DNA from: Pseudomonadota bacterium
GTDB lineage: Bacteria > Pseudomonadota > Alphaproteobacteria > Sphingomonadales > Sphingomonadaceae
Reading direction: 5' to 3'
DNA length: 20,810 nt
NCBI GenBank assembly: GCA_023423775.1
Contig: JAFAEZ010000030.1
Span: 1-20,810 of the forward strand
Program-made: the position numbers and the translations under genes
Part shown: positions 7,103 through 15,613 of the stretch, one piece after another
How the letters are laid out: each line of letters starts with the position of its first letter
Numbering within the stretch: the stretch's first letter is position 1
Notes under the pieces: model-generated
The model's input: the letters and a program-made list of their open reading frames with translations, nothing else
The model's database searches: none
Told to the model about the DNA's origin: nothing

Positions 7103-7224
7103 CGATAATCTCCATTTCGGTCGTTTCTTACCCAACGAGCGGCGACGCGGTTGGTGCCGCTGCTCCGTCACGCTTGACCAAGCCGCTCCCGCCCTGCACT
7201 CCGGCACCACCCGGGGGAGCGCGC

Positions 7225-8583
7225 ATGGAGAATGTCGAACAGGCGGTCGAACGCGAAAGCGGGCTCCACCGCAGCCTGACCAGCGGCCAGCTTTCGATGA
7301 TCGCGATCGGCGGCGCGATCGGCACCGGCCTGTTCCTCGGCAGCGCGTTCGCGATCGGCCTTGCCGGGCCTTCGGTGCTGGTCAGCTACACGATCGGCGG
7401 GCTGATCACTTTGATGCTGATGGGCTGCCTCGCCGAGATGACGGTGGCGCATCCCAGTTCGGGCTCGTTCGGCCTGTTCGCCGAGCTCTATGTCGGGCCG
7501 CTCGCCGGCTTCCTCGTTCGTTACGCCTATCTGTCCGGCGTGATGCTGGCGATCGGCACCGAGGTCACCGCCGTCGCCATCTACATGAAATATTGGTTTC
7601 CCGGGGCGCCGGGCTGGTGGTGGGTGCTGAGCTTCTCCGCCGTCCTGGTCGGCGTCAACGCGTCGAGCGTGCGCACGTTCGGCGTGGTCGAATATACATT
7701 CTCGCTGGTCAAGATCGCCGCGATCGTCGGCTTTATCCTCCTGGGGACGTTCGTGCTGTTCGACGCCGGGCCCGGCTCGGGCATCGGCTTCGCCAATTAC
7801 ACCGCCCATGACGGCTTCCTACCCAACGGCCTGTGGGGGATGTGGGTGGCGGTGATCGTCGCCATCTTCAGCTATATCAGCATCGAGATGATCGCGGTCG
7901 CCGCCGGTGAGGCCAAGGACCCGGAGCGCGCGATAACGAGCGCTTTCCGGGCGACCATGTTCCGCCTCGCTTTCTTCTACATCGCCACCCTGGCGCTGAT
8001 GCTGGCGATCGTGCCGTGGCCGGCGGCCGGCGCCTCGGGCAGCCCGTTCGTCACCGTCATGGCCGCGACCGGTGTGCCGGTGGCCGCCGGGGTGATCAAT
8101 TTCGTCATCCTGGTCGCGGCCCTGTCGGCGATGAACAGCCAGCTCTACGCGGCGACGCGGATGCTGTTCAGCCTGTCGCGGGCCGGCTTCGCCTCGCCGC
8201 GCCTTGGCCGGCTCAACCGCCGCGGCGTCCCGGTGGCGGCCCTGCTCGTCTCGACCGGCGGGATCGCGGTCGCCGCCATCGTCCAGGTCCTGATCCCGGA
8301 GACCGCCTTCACCTGGATGATCTCGGTCGCGATCTTCGGGGCGATGACGACCTGGCTGATGATCTTCGTCACCCACCTCTTCTTCCGCCGGCGCGAAGGG
8401 CGGCCCGAGCGCGGCTTCCGCATGTGGGGCTTCCCTTATACCAGCCTGGCCGGCGCGGGGCTGATGGCGGCGATCATGCTCACCACCCTGTTCACCGCCG
8501 AATTCCGGATGACCTTGCTGGTCGGCCTCCCCCTGCTGGCAGCGCTGACCGGCCTCTATTTCTGGCGCTACCGCCGCGCTTGA
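7225..8583 (+). CDS. amino acid permease (APC superfamily, AAT-like)
   Basis: 452-residue inner-membrane transporter with about 12 hydrophobic segments. The N-terminal LHRSLTSGQLSMIAIGGAIGTGLF, in which the IGGAIGTGLF unwound-helix loop binds the substrate amino group, is typical of the amino acid transporter (AAT) branch that includes GabP, ProY, LysP and CycA; SYISIEMIAVAAGEAKDPERA in the middle is the conserved TM6-loop signature. Which amino acid it carries cannot be read from sequence. ATG 7225 is preceded by GGGGGAG at about 7213-7219; an upstream ATG (7174) adds a proline-rich stretch and overlaps poorly with the family. It is divergent from the 62-residue gene and converges on the MHS transporter with a three-base gap. 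Confidence 0.9.
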   Translation: MENVEQAVERESGLHRSLTSGQLSMIAIGGAIGTGLFLGSAFAIGLAGPSVLVSYTIGGLITLMLMGCLAEMTVAHPSSGSFGLFAELYVGPLAGFLVRYAYLSGVMLAIGTEVTAVAIYMKYWFPGAPGWWWVLSFSAVLVGVNASSVRTFGVVEYTFSLVKIAAIVGFILLGTFVLFDAGPGSGIGFANYTAHDGFLPNGLWGMWVAVIVAIFSYISIEMIAVAAGEAKDPERAITSAFRATMFRLAFFYIATLALMLAIVPWPAAGASGSPFVTVMAATGVPVAAGVINFVILVAALSAMNSQLYAATRMLFSLSRAGFASPRLGRLNRRGVPVAALLVSTGGIAVAAIVQVLIPETAFTWMISVAIFGAMTTWLMIFVTHLFFRRREGRPERGFRMWGFPYTSLAGAGLMAAIMLTTLFTAEFRMTLLVGLPLLAALTGLYFWRYRRA

Positions 8584-8586
8584 GGC

Positions 8587-9879
8587 TCAATCCTCCAGGA
8601 TCTGGCTGTGGTGGCGGGTGTCGCGCATCCGCAGATAGACGATCAGCGACACGCCGATCATGGCCGTGACGTACCAGTAGAAGCCGGTCTCCATGCCCTG
8701 CGCCTTGAACCACAAGGCGACATATTCGGCGGTGCCGCCAAAGATCGTGTTGGCCAGCGCATAGGGCAAAGCGACGCCGAGCGCGCGGATGTGGGCGGGG
8801 AAGAGTTCGGCCTTCACCACTGCGTTGATCGAGGTGTAGCCGGTGACGATCACCAAGGCGGTGAGGACGAGGAGGAAGGCGGCGATCGGATCGCGCACGC
8901 TCTCGAGCGCGGTGAAGATCGGATAGGTGAGCAGCAGTCCGGCAAAGCCGAAGCCGACCATCAAGGGCTTGCGGCCCCAGCGGTCGGACAACGCGCCCGC
9001 TGCAGGCTGGAGCAGCATGAACAGGAACAAGGCTGCGGCGGTGATCTGGGTCGCCGTCTCGCGACCGAAGCCGGACGTGTTGACCAGGAATTTCTGCATG
9101 TAGGTCGTGTAGGCATAGAAAGCGAGCGTGCCGCCGGCGGTCAGCGCCATCACCAGCAGCGCCTCGCGCGGATGGTGGCGGAACAGGCTGAAGGTGCTCG
9201 ATTTGGGAGCGTCCACGCCCTGCGCATTGTGGAAGCTCTCGGTCTCGGCCAGGCGGCGGCGGATCCAGAAGACGACCACGGCGAGGCCGGCGCCGATGAA
9301 GAACGGGATGCGCCAGCCATATTGCTCCAGCGCGGCCTCCGACATGGTCGCCTGCAGCACGATCAGCACGCCGAGCGCGATCAGCTGGCCCGAGATCAAA
9401 GTCACATATTGGAAGCTGGAGAAGAAGCCGCGGCGCTCGCGCCCGGCCATCTCGCTGAGATACGTGGCGCTGGCGCCATATTCGCCGCCGACGCTGAGGC
9501 CCTGCATCAGCCGCGCCAGCACGAGGATCGCCGGCGCCCAGGAGCCGATGCTGGTATAGCCGGGCGTCACCGCGATTAGCAGCGAACCGGCGCACATCAA
9601 CGAAACCGACAAGGTGAGCCCCGCCTTGCGGCCCTTGCGGTCGGCATAGATGCCCATCAGCCAGGCGCCGATCGGGCGCATCAGGAAGCCGACCGCGAAC
9701 ACCGCGGCCGCGCTCAGCAGCTCGGCGGTGCGGTTGCCCGACGGGAAGAAGGCGGGCGCGAAATAGAGGGTGAAGGCCGAATAGACATACCAGTCATACC
9801 ATTCGACCAGATTGCCCGCCGACCCGCCGATGATGTTGCGCAGCCGGTGGCGGCGGTCCTCGACTGTCCTGTCGTGCAC
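8587..9879 (-). CDS. MHS-family MFS transporter, alpha-ketoglutarate/dicarboxylate permease type
   Basis: 430 residues, 12 predicted helices. The start LRNIIGGSAGNLVEWYDWYVYSAF is the metabolite:H+ symporter (MHS) subfamily signature, shared with KgtP, ProP and CitA. The MFS loop 2-3 motif appears as GIYADRKGRKAGL (about 76-88), and GLSVGGEYGASATYLSEMA (about 129-147) is the TM4-5 block with an intact GGEYG. It looks closest to KgtP-type 2-oxoglutarate permeases, but substrate is an inference; a gene symbol is not justified. The start is GTG at 9879 with GGGAG about 9 bases upstream. It follows the APC permease by 28 bases on the same strand, suggesting an operon of two transporters. Confidence 0.9.
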   Translation of the reverse strand: MHDRTVEDRRHRLRNIIGGSAGNLVEWYDWYVYSAFTLYFAPAFFPSGNRTAELLSAAAVFAVGFLMRPIGAWLMGIYADRKGRKAGLTLSVSLMCAGSLLIAVTPGYTSIGSWAPAILVLARLMQGLSVGGEYGASATYLSEMAGRERRGFFSSFQYVTLISGQLIALGVLIVLQATMSEAALEQYGWRIPFFIGAGLAVVVFWIRRRLAETESFHNAQGVDAPKSSTFSLFRHHPREALLVMALTAGGTLAFYAYTTYMQKFLVNTSGFGRETATQITAAALFLFMLLQPAAGALSDRWGRKPLMVGFGFAGLLLTYPIFTALESVRDPIAAFLLVLTALVIVTGYTSINAVVKAELFPAHIRALGVALPYALANTIFGGTAEYVALWFKAQGMETGFYWYVTAMIGVSLIVYLRMRDTRHHSQILED

Positions 9880-9907
9880 CCTCAGTCTCCCTCAAGCGGT
9901 ACCCGCC

Positions 9908-11314
9908 TCACGCGGTGGCGAGCGACCGCCGGCTGCCGTAAGCCAAGTAGACGCCGAGGCCGATAACGTTCCAGACGAGGAAATAGAGCTGGGTCTGCGA
10001 CGGCAGGCTGAAGAACAGATAGATGCAACCGAGGATCGCGATGCCGCCGACCAGCCAGGGCAGCGGCGTGCTGAACTTGCGCGGCGCATCGGGCGCGCGG
10101 CGGCGCATGATCAGCATGCAGATCGCGACCGCGGTGAAGGCCGCAAGCGTGCCGGCATTCGCGAGCGCCGCGATCTCGTCGATCGGCAGCAGCCCGGCGA
10201 TGATCGCGACCAGGATCGCGGTGATGATCGTGATGCGGACCGGAGTCCCGGTGCGCGGCGAGACCCGGGCGAGGCCCATCGGCAGCAGGCCGTCGCGCGC
10301 CATCACGAAGAAGATGCGGCTCTGGCCATAGAGGAAGGCGAGCAGCACGGTCGGCAGCGCGATGACGGCCGAGACGCCAAGATAAGTGGCGGCGCCGGAC
10401 TGACCGAGATTGCGCAGGATCAGCGCCAGCGGCTCGGGCGTGTTCGCGAATTCGGTGTAGTGAAGCGCGCCCACGGCCGTGATCGCGACCAGGATGTAGA
10501 TCGCGACGCAGGCGAGCATCGAACCGACGATCCCGATCGCGAGGTCGCGGCCCGGATTCTTGGTTTCCTCGGCAGCGGTCGCGATCGCGTCGAAGCCGTA
10601 GAAGGCGAAGAAGATGATCGCCGCGGCCGCCATCACGCCGCGCTCGACGCCGTCGGGGCTCATCGCCTTGGCGAAGCCGTGCGGCATGAAGGGTTCGAGA
10701 TTCGCCGCGTTGAAATAAGCCACCGCCACCGCCACGAACACGACCAGGGCGACGACCTTCACGATCACGAGCGCCGCATTGAGCGTGGCGCTCTCCTTCG
10801 TGCCGAGCATCAGCAGACCGGCGACGACGGCGATGATGAAGATGGCGGGGATGTTGACGACACCGCCGGCATGCGGCCCCTGCATCAGCTCCATCGGGAA
10901 ATCGAGCCAAGCCTGAAGCAAGGGCGCGGCATAGCCGGACCAGCCGACCGCGACCGCACTCACCACCAAACTATATTCGAGGATCAGGCTCCAGCCGATC
11001 ACCCAGGCGACGAGCTCGCCGATCACGACGTAGGAATAAGTGTAGGCGCTGCCGGAGGCCGGGATCATCGTGGCCATCTCGGCATAAGCGAGCGCCGCGC
11101 ACGCGCAGATGAGGCCGGCGATCAGGAACGAGACGATCACCGCGGGGCCTGCCTTGTCGGCACCGACACCGATCAGGGTGAGGATGCCGGTGCCGACGAT
11201 GGCGCCGACGCCCAGCGCGATCAGATGCGGCCAGCTCAGGCTCTGCGTCAGCCTGTGCTCGGCCGCCATCTCGTCGCGGCCAACGATGCGCTTGCGCGCG
11301 TTCCAATTACCCAT
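9908..11314 (-). CDS. amino acid permease (APC superfamily, cationic amino acid transporter-like)
   Basis: 468-residue inner-membrane transporter with about 12 helices. LGVGAIVGTGILTLIG (about residues 34-49) is the substrate loop of TM1, AYAEMATMIPASGSAYTYSY (about 76-95) is TM3, and FFAFYGFDAIATAAEETKNPGRD (about 244-266) is the TM6 signature; together these fit the CAT/YfnA branch of APC transporters and differ clearly from the other permease in the window. Substrate unknown. ATG 11314 has GGGGG a few bases upstream; a second possible start is the M at residue 16. It lies 87 bases after the tamB stop on the same strand and 28 bases before the MHS gene, so transcription may be from its own leader. 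Confidence 0.9.
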   Translation of the reverse strand: MGNWNARKRIVGRDEMAAEHRLTQSLSWPHLIALGVGAIVGTGILTLIGVGADKAGPAVIVSFLIAGLICACAALAYAEMATMIPASGSAYTYSYVVIGELVAWVIGWSLILEYSLVVSAVAVGWSGYAAPLLQAWLDFPMELMQGPHAGGVVNIPAIFIIAVVAGLLMLGTKESATLNAALVIVKVVALVVFVAVAVAYFNAANLEPFMPHGFAKAMSPDGVERGVMAAAAIIFFAFYGFDAIATAAEETKNPGRDLAIGIVGSMLACVAIYILVAITAVGALHYTEFANTPEPLALILRNLGQSGAATYLGVSAVIALPTVLLAFLYGQSRIFFVMARDGLLPMGLARVSPRTGTPVRITIITAILVAIIAGLLPIDEIAALANAGTLAAFTAVAICMLIMRRRAPDAPRKFSTPLPWLVGGIAILGCIYLFFSLPSQTQLYFLVWNVIGLGVYLAYGSRRSLATA

Positions 11315-11401
11315 TCAGACCCCCGAACTCTTGTTTTGGCGCGCACAATGGCGGCTTCCGTGCCGTTCGTCGAGATGCGGCGATCGACGGGCGGGAGACG
11401 C

Positions 11402-14400
11402 TCAATAATCCTTGGAAACGCGGACGTTGACGCTCTCGCGTCCGATCGTGGAGATGCTGGACAGCAATGAGAGCCAGCGGGTGATCTGATATTCGACCTG
11501 CGTCGCGGAGTAGCCGCGGCCGTCGGTGATCACCTCCACATAGACGCGCCGGCCGATATATTTGCCGGCGGCGATCGAGGTTCCCTGCCCGGTGCTGATG
11601 TCGGCCGGCAGGATGCGCAGGCGATCGAGCCCGGTCGCGGTGCGAACCGCGTTGATCGGATCGAGCCCCCCGCCACTATTATTGAGGCTGGCGACGGCGG
11701 CGGCGAGCTGCAGCGCCTCGGGCGCCGACAGGTTGGTGATCGAGGTGCCGAACAGCAGGCGGCTCAGCAGTTCGTCCTCGGGCAAGGCCGGGGTGCTGGT
11801 GAAGGCGATTTCGGGCTTCTGGCCGCGGCCGGTGACGCGGATCGTCGCGTTGAGGCCCTGCACGCCGCCCTCCGCGACGATATCGAGCAGCGGGTTGATC
11901 GGGCTCTCGCCCTGGAACCGGATCGTACCGCGCTCGAGGTCGAAGCGGCGCCCGGCGAAATCGTAGGTGCCGCGCACCAGTTCGGCCTCACCGGTGATGC
12001 GCGGGGCGGTGGCGGTGCCGCCGATCTTCAGGTCCGCGCCCCATTCGCTGTTGATGCCCAGCCCGGTGACGGTGAGGCGCTTGCTGCCCTGCACCTTGAG
12101 GTCCAGCGCCCAGGGACGCGTCGGCCGCGGCGCCGGGGCTTCGTCGTCGGGGCGGTTGAGTTCGCGGACCGGGATGCGCGCCACCTGCGCCGCCGCCGTC
12201 GCGCTGCCCAGCCGGAAGCTGCCGCTGACCAAGGCGAGATTGCCGGCGATCGTGCCGCCCGACCCGTCCGACCGAATGGTCAGCGGGCCCGTCACTTGGG
12301 CCTTCAGATCGTCCCGGTCGATCAATTGCGCGCCCTGCGTTTCCAGCGCGATATCCATGCCGAAGCCGTTGGCGGCGGCGAGATCGAACGCGCCGCGGCC
12401 CTGCACACGTCCGTCCTTCTTGGTCGTGCCGGCGAAGCTGTCGATCACCAATCGCGACCCGCCGAACCGCCCGCTCGCCTGGATATTCTCGATCACGGTG
12501 CCGGTCACCGCGCTTTCGAGGCGGGCGCCGTTGGTCCGGACCGAACCGCGGATCTGCGGATTATCGATCGTGCCGCGCGCGTCGGCACCGACCGCGACCG
12601 GCCCGCTCAGGTCCAGCATCTCGATGCCGGTCAGCCGCCACAGCGTGTCGGCCGGGCCGTTATAGCGCAGCTGCGCGAAGAGCGGCGCCCGCGCCAGCCG
12701 CTCGGCCAGGCTGCCGCTCGTGCCGACCGGCGAGATTCGCGCCTGCGCCCGCCCGATCGTCCGACCCTCGCTGACCGCGATCGCGCGCATCGCCGCATTG
12801 CGCCCGTCGAGCTTGGCGACGAGACCGATGTCGACCGGACGCGACGAGAGCACAAGGCCCGCCCTGGTGAGGCCGCGCACGCGCAAATTGGCGTCCCCGG
12901 TCGGAGCCCCGTCGCCCTTGGGCTCGCGGTAGTTCACGGTGCCCGAGGCGATGCCGCCAAGCCCGAGGCGCGGCCAGCCGATGTCGAGCACGGTCAAAGG
13001 CATGCGCTCCATGCGCGCGTTGAGCTCGTTCGCGTCCTCGCCGAACAGGCCGGAGACGGTAGCGTTGCCGCCGGCGAAGCTGAGAGCCGTCGGTGACAGC
13101 CGCCAGCCGTCCTCGGTCTGCGTCAGAACCGCCGCTTCGCTGAGCTGGATCGGCCGCCGGTCCACCGTCCCTCCCCCGGTCAGCCGCACCCGGCCCGGGG
13201 CGATATCGGCGACCGTGCGGAACACGAAATCGCGGCCGCGCGTGCCGGCGATGTCGGCGCGGATCCGGCCGGTGCCGCCGCGCAGGCTCGCCTGGCCGTC
13301 GAGCCGCGCCAGCGACCGCGCGCCGCGGCTCAGGCCGCGCGCGCTCATCGTCGCTTCGCCCGAGGTTCCGGCCGGATCGAGCAGGATCACACCGTCCAGC
13401 TTGCCCCGGCGGATGACGAGCGGCGTCGCGCTCGCGAAGCGGGCATCATTCGCCGTCAAATGCGCCTCGATCCTCTGCACCTCGCCGACCGGACTGAACG
13501 CCAGCCGCCCGTCGAGCCCGCCGCCGGCCACCGCCAGCGTTCCCGTGAAGCCGCCCGGATCGGCGCGCAGGGTGCCGCTCGCGGTCGTGCCAGAGAGCTG
13601 CAACGCGGCGATCTGGATCTGCGCGGGCTGCCCCTGCGGCAACAGGATCGCGCCATGCGACTGGAACGGTCCGAGATGCGATTGGCCCTCGGCGCGATAG
13701 GCGAAGCCTTGCGCGGTCGGATCGAGGTTGAGCAGTACGTCCGCCAGCCCCATCGCATCATTGGGCCGCTGCAGCCGTATCGTCATTTTCGGTCGGTCGA
13801 TCCGCCCGTCCAGCCGGATCGTGAACGGACCATATTGGGCCTGCCGGCCCGCGCCCTCGAAGAAAAAGGTGCCGTCGTTGCGGCGCAGGCCGTTGCCCTG
13901 GATGGCGATCGCCGGCCCGCGGAGACGCAGGTTGCGGAAATGAAGCACCTTGTCGGTGCCGCGCACGAGATGGGTCTCGATCTGCGGCAGCCCGCCCGCC
14001 AGCCCGGCGAGGAAAGCATTGTCGAAGCGCCGTACCCAGGCGCGGCCCTTGCCGGTCACGATCGTGCCCTTGCCGCCTGGTCCCTCGACGATCTTGAGCT
14101 CGCTGGTGACGTCGACGATGCCGAGCCCCGGGATCAGGTAGCGCGTCAGCCCGCCCGACAGGATCACCTGGTAGGTGCCGCCTTCGGTCAGATCGACGAA
14201 GACGCTGACCTTGCCCTTGAGCTTGTCCGAGCTCAGCGTCATGCCCTCGCCGGTCAGGCGCTTGCCGGTGACCTTGAGCACGCCGTCCACCGACAAATTG
14301 GCGAGGATGCCGCCGGCGACGTCCCCGACGCCGGTCACGCGCCGCGCGAAGAGGCGAAGCGGCACGCTGACCGGCGGATCGGAGAGACGGCCGCGCCCTT

Positions 14401-15613
14401 CGGCGCGCACATCGTCGAAGCCGGTATCGTCGAAAGCGACATGCGGCGAGGTCAGGCGGTAGGTGAACTTCGCCCGCTTGAAGGGCCCGTCGAGCAGCAT
14501 TGTGAGCCGCACGTCTCGCCCGCTCATGTTCGGGAACAAGGCCTTGGGTCGCAGGAGCTCGGCGCCGATGCGGACATCGTCGAAGCCGCTGCGGGCGAGG
14601 TCGATCACGCCCTCGCTTTCGATCTTCAGCGCCTGCGAACGGAGCGACAATGCCCCATCGAGCCGCCGATCAGCGAAGGTGGCGTGGGCGTTGACCAGGA
14701 TCGCCGGCGCCGACAGCCGCGCCAGTTTGCCCTTCAGGAATTGCGCCGGCGCCAGCTCCCCGGAGAGGCGATACCGACCCTTCTCGGCCTTCAGCGCGAA
14801 ATCGGCGGCGCGCTGGCCCGAAAAATCGAGACGCGCGGTCCCGCCCCAGGCGCTCCAGCTGCCATCGCCCGCTATCTGCAGGGCGATCGGACGCTTGGTG
14901 CCGAGGATCGCGCCGACCACGCCGTTTTCCGGCACAGCCAGTCGCACGTCGAGATCGAAATGATCGCGATCCGGTTCGGCATCGAGCAACAGGTTAAGCT
15001 CGTCGCCGCCGTCGCGCACCTTGGCCTTCAAATCGACCAACGCGCGTCCAGAGCGTATGTCGGCTTCCCCCTCCACGCGCGCGATACGCACCTGGCCGGT
15101 GACCGCCTTCTCGAAACGCAGCTGGGCGATTTCGAGCCGCCCCACGCGGATGTCGAATCCAGGCAGGATCGGCCGCGGCTCCTCGCTCGGGATCAGCTTG
15201 GGCAGGCGATGCAGGACGACCAGCTCCGAGGTCAGCTCGTCGACCACGAGGCGATTGGTCAGCCAGGCGATCGGCTGCCAGTCCATCTCGATACGCGGCG
15301 ATTCGAGGAACAGCCCGTCGGGATCGTAAGCGCGGACGTCGATCAATTGCGTGTCGCCCCAGATCGACCCCTCGATCCTGCCGATCCGGATCTTGAGCCC
15401 CGACGAGGGGCTGAGCGCGGCGATGCGATCGGCGAGGAAACGGTGCCCGGCGTCGGTGTCGAGGAAGGCGAGCATGCCGGCAAAGGCGAGCGCGAGCGCG
15501 ACCAGCAGGCCGACCACGCCCTTGGCGAGCGACGACGCCCAGCGCCCGCGCCGGCGGCGGACGGGCGGGTCGCCCTCCTCCTCGGCGATGGGCGCGGGCG
15601 CCTGGTCGGCCAT
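11402..15613 (-). CDS. tamB: translocation and assembly module subunit TamB
   Basis: 1403-residue inner-membrane-anchored periplasmic protein. A cytoplasmic Arg-rich N-terminus (RRRRGRW, about 19-25) precedes one membrane anchor (about 29-50); the rest is a long series of beta-rich AsmA/TamB-like repeats that form a lipid-carrying groove spanning the periplasm. The final roughly 350 residues form the TamB C-terminal (DUF490) domain, with LKVQGSKRLTVTGLGINSEWGADLKIGGTA-type strands, GRGQKPEIAFTSTPALPEDELLSRLLFG and a terminal strand VNVRVSKDY. TamB works with TamA in outer-membrane protein insertion and phospholipid transport. ATG 15613 overlaps the tamA TGA by one base (TGATG), indicating translational coupling. 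Confidence 0.95.
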   Translation of the reverse strand: MADQAPAPIAEEEGDPPVRRRRGRWASSLAKGVVGLLVALALAFAGMLAFLDTDAGHRFLADRIAALSPSSGLKIRIGRIEGSIWGDTQLIDVRAYDPDGLFLESPRIEMDWQPIAWLTNRLVVDELTSELVVLHRLPKLIPSEEPRPILPGFDIRVGRLEIAQLRFEKAVTGQVRIARVEGEADIRSGRALVDLKAKVRDGGDELNLLLDAEPDRDHFDLDVRLAVPENGVVGAILGTKRPIALQIAGDGSWSAWGGTARLDFSGQRAADFALKAEKGRYRLSGELAPAQFLKGKLARLSAPAILVNAHATFADRRLDGALSLRSQALKIESEGVIDLARSGFDDVRIGAELLRPKALFPNMSGRDVRLTMLLDGPFKRAKFTYRLTSPHVAFDDTGFDDVRAEGRGRLSDPPVSVPLRLFARRVTGVGDVAGGILANLSVDGVLKVTGKRLTGEGMTLSSDKLKGKVSVFVDLTEGGTYQVILSGGLTRYLIPGLGIVDVTSELKIVEGPGGKGTIVTGKGRAWVRRFDNAFLAGLAGGLPQIETHLVRGTDKVLHFRNLRLRGPAIAIQGNGLRRNDGTFFFEGAGRQAQYGPFTIRLDGRIDRPKMTIRLQRPNDAMGLADVLLNLDPTAQGFAYRAEGQSHLGPFQSHGAILLPQGQPAQIQIAALQLSGTTASGTLRADPGGFTGTLAVAGGGLDGRLAFSPVGEVQRIEAHLTANDARFASATPLVIRRGKLDGVILLDPAGTSGEATMSARGLSRGARSLARLDGQASLRGGTGRIRADIAGTRGRDFVFRTVADIAPGRVRLTGGGTVDRRPIQLSEAAVLTQTEDGWRLSPTALSFAGGNATVSGLFGEDANELNARMERMPLTVLDIGWPRLGLGGIASGTVNYREPKGDGAPTGDANLRVRGLTRAGLVLSSRPVDIGLVAKLDGRNAAMRAIAVSEGRTIGRAQARISPVGTSGSLAERLARAPLFAQLRYNGPADTLWRLTGIEMLDLSGPVAVGADARGTIDNPQIRGSVRTNGARLESAVTGTVIENIQASGRFGGSRLVIDSFAGTTKKDGRVQGRGAFDLAAANGFGMDIALETQGAQLIDRDDLKAQVTGPLTIRSDGSGGTIAGNLALVSGSFRLGSATAAAQVARIPVRELNRPDDEAPAPRPTRPWALDLKVQGSKRLTVTGLGINSEWGADLKIGGTATAPRITGEAELVRGTYDFAGRRFDLERGTIRFQGESPINPLLDIVAEGGVQGLNATIRVTGRGQKPEIAFTSTPALPEDELLSRLLFGTSITNLSAPEALQLAAAVASLNNSGGGLDPINAVRTATGLDRLRILPADISTGQGTSIAAGKYIGRRVYVEVITDGRGYSATQVEYQITRWLSLLSSISTIGRESVNVRVSKDY

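Noticed and set aside
11315..11401. CGTCGA/TCGACG inverted repeat after tamB as a terminator
   Set aside because: Six-base arms, ten-base loop and no T-run; too weak to call in this GC-rich sequence.
9812..11470. 552-codon open frame antisense to the APC permease
   Set aside because: Low-complexity Asp/Arg/His translation; the opposite strand is a clear 12-helix transporter.
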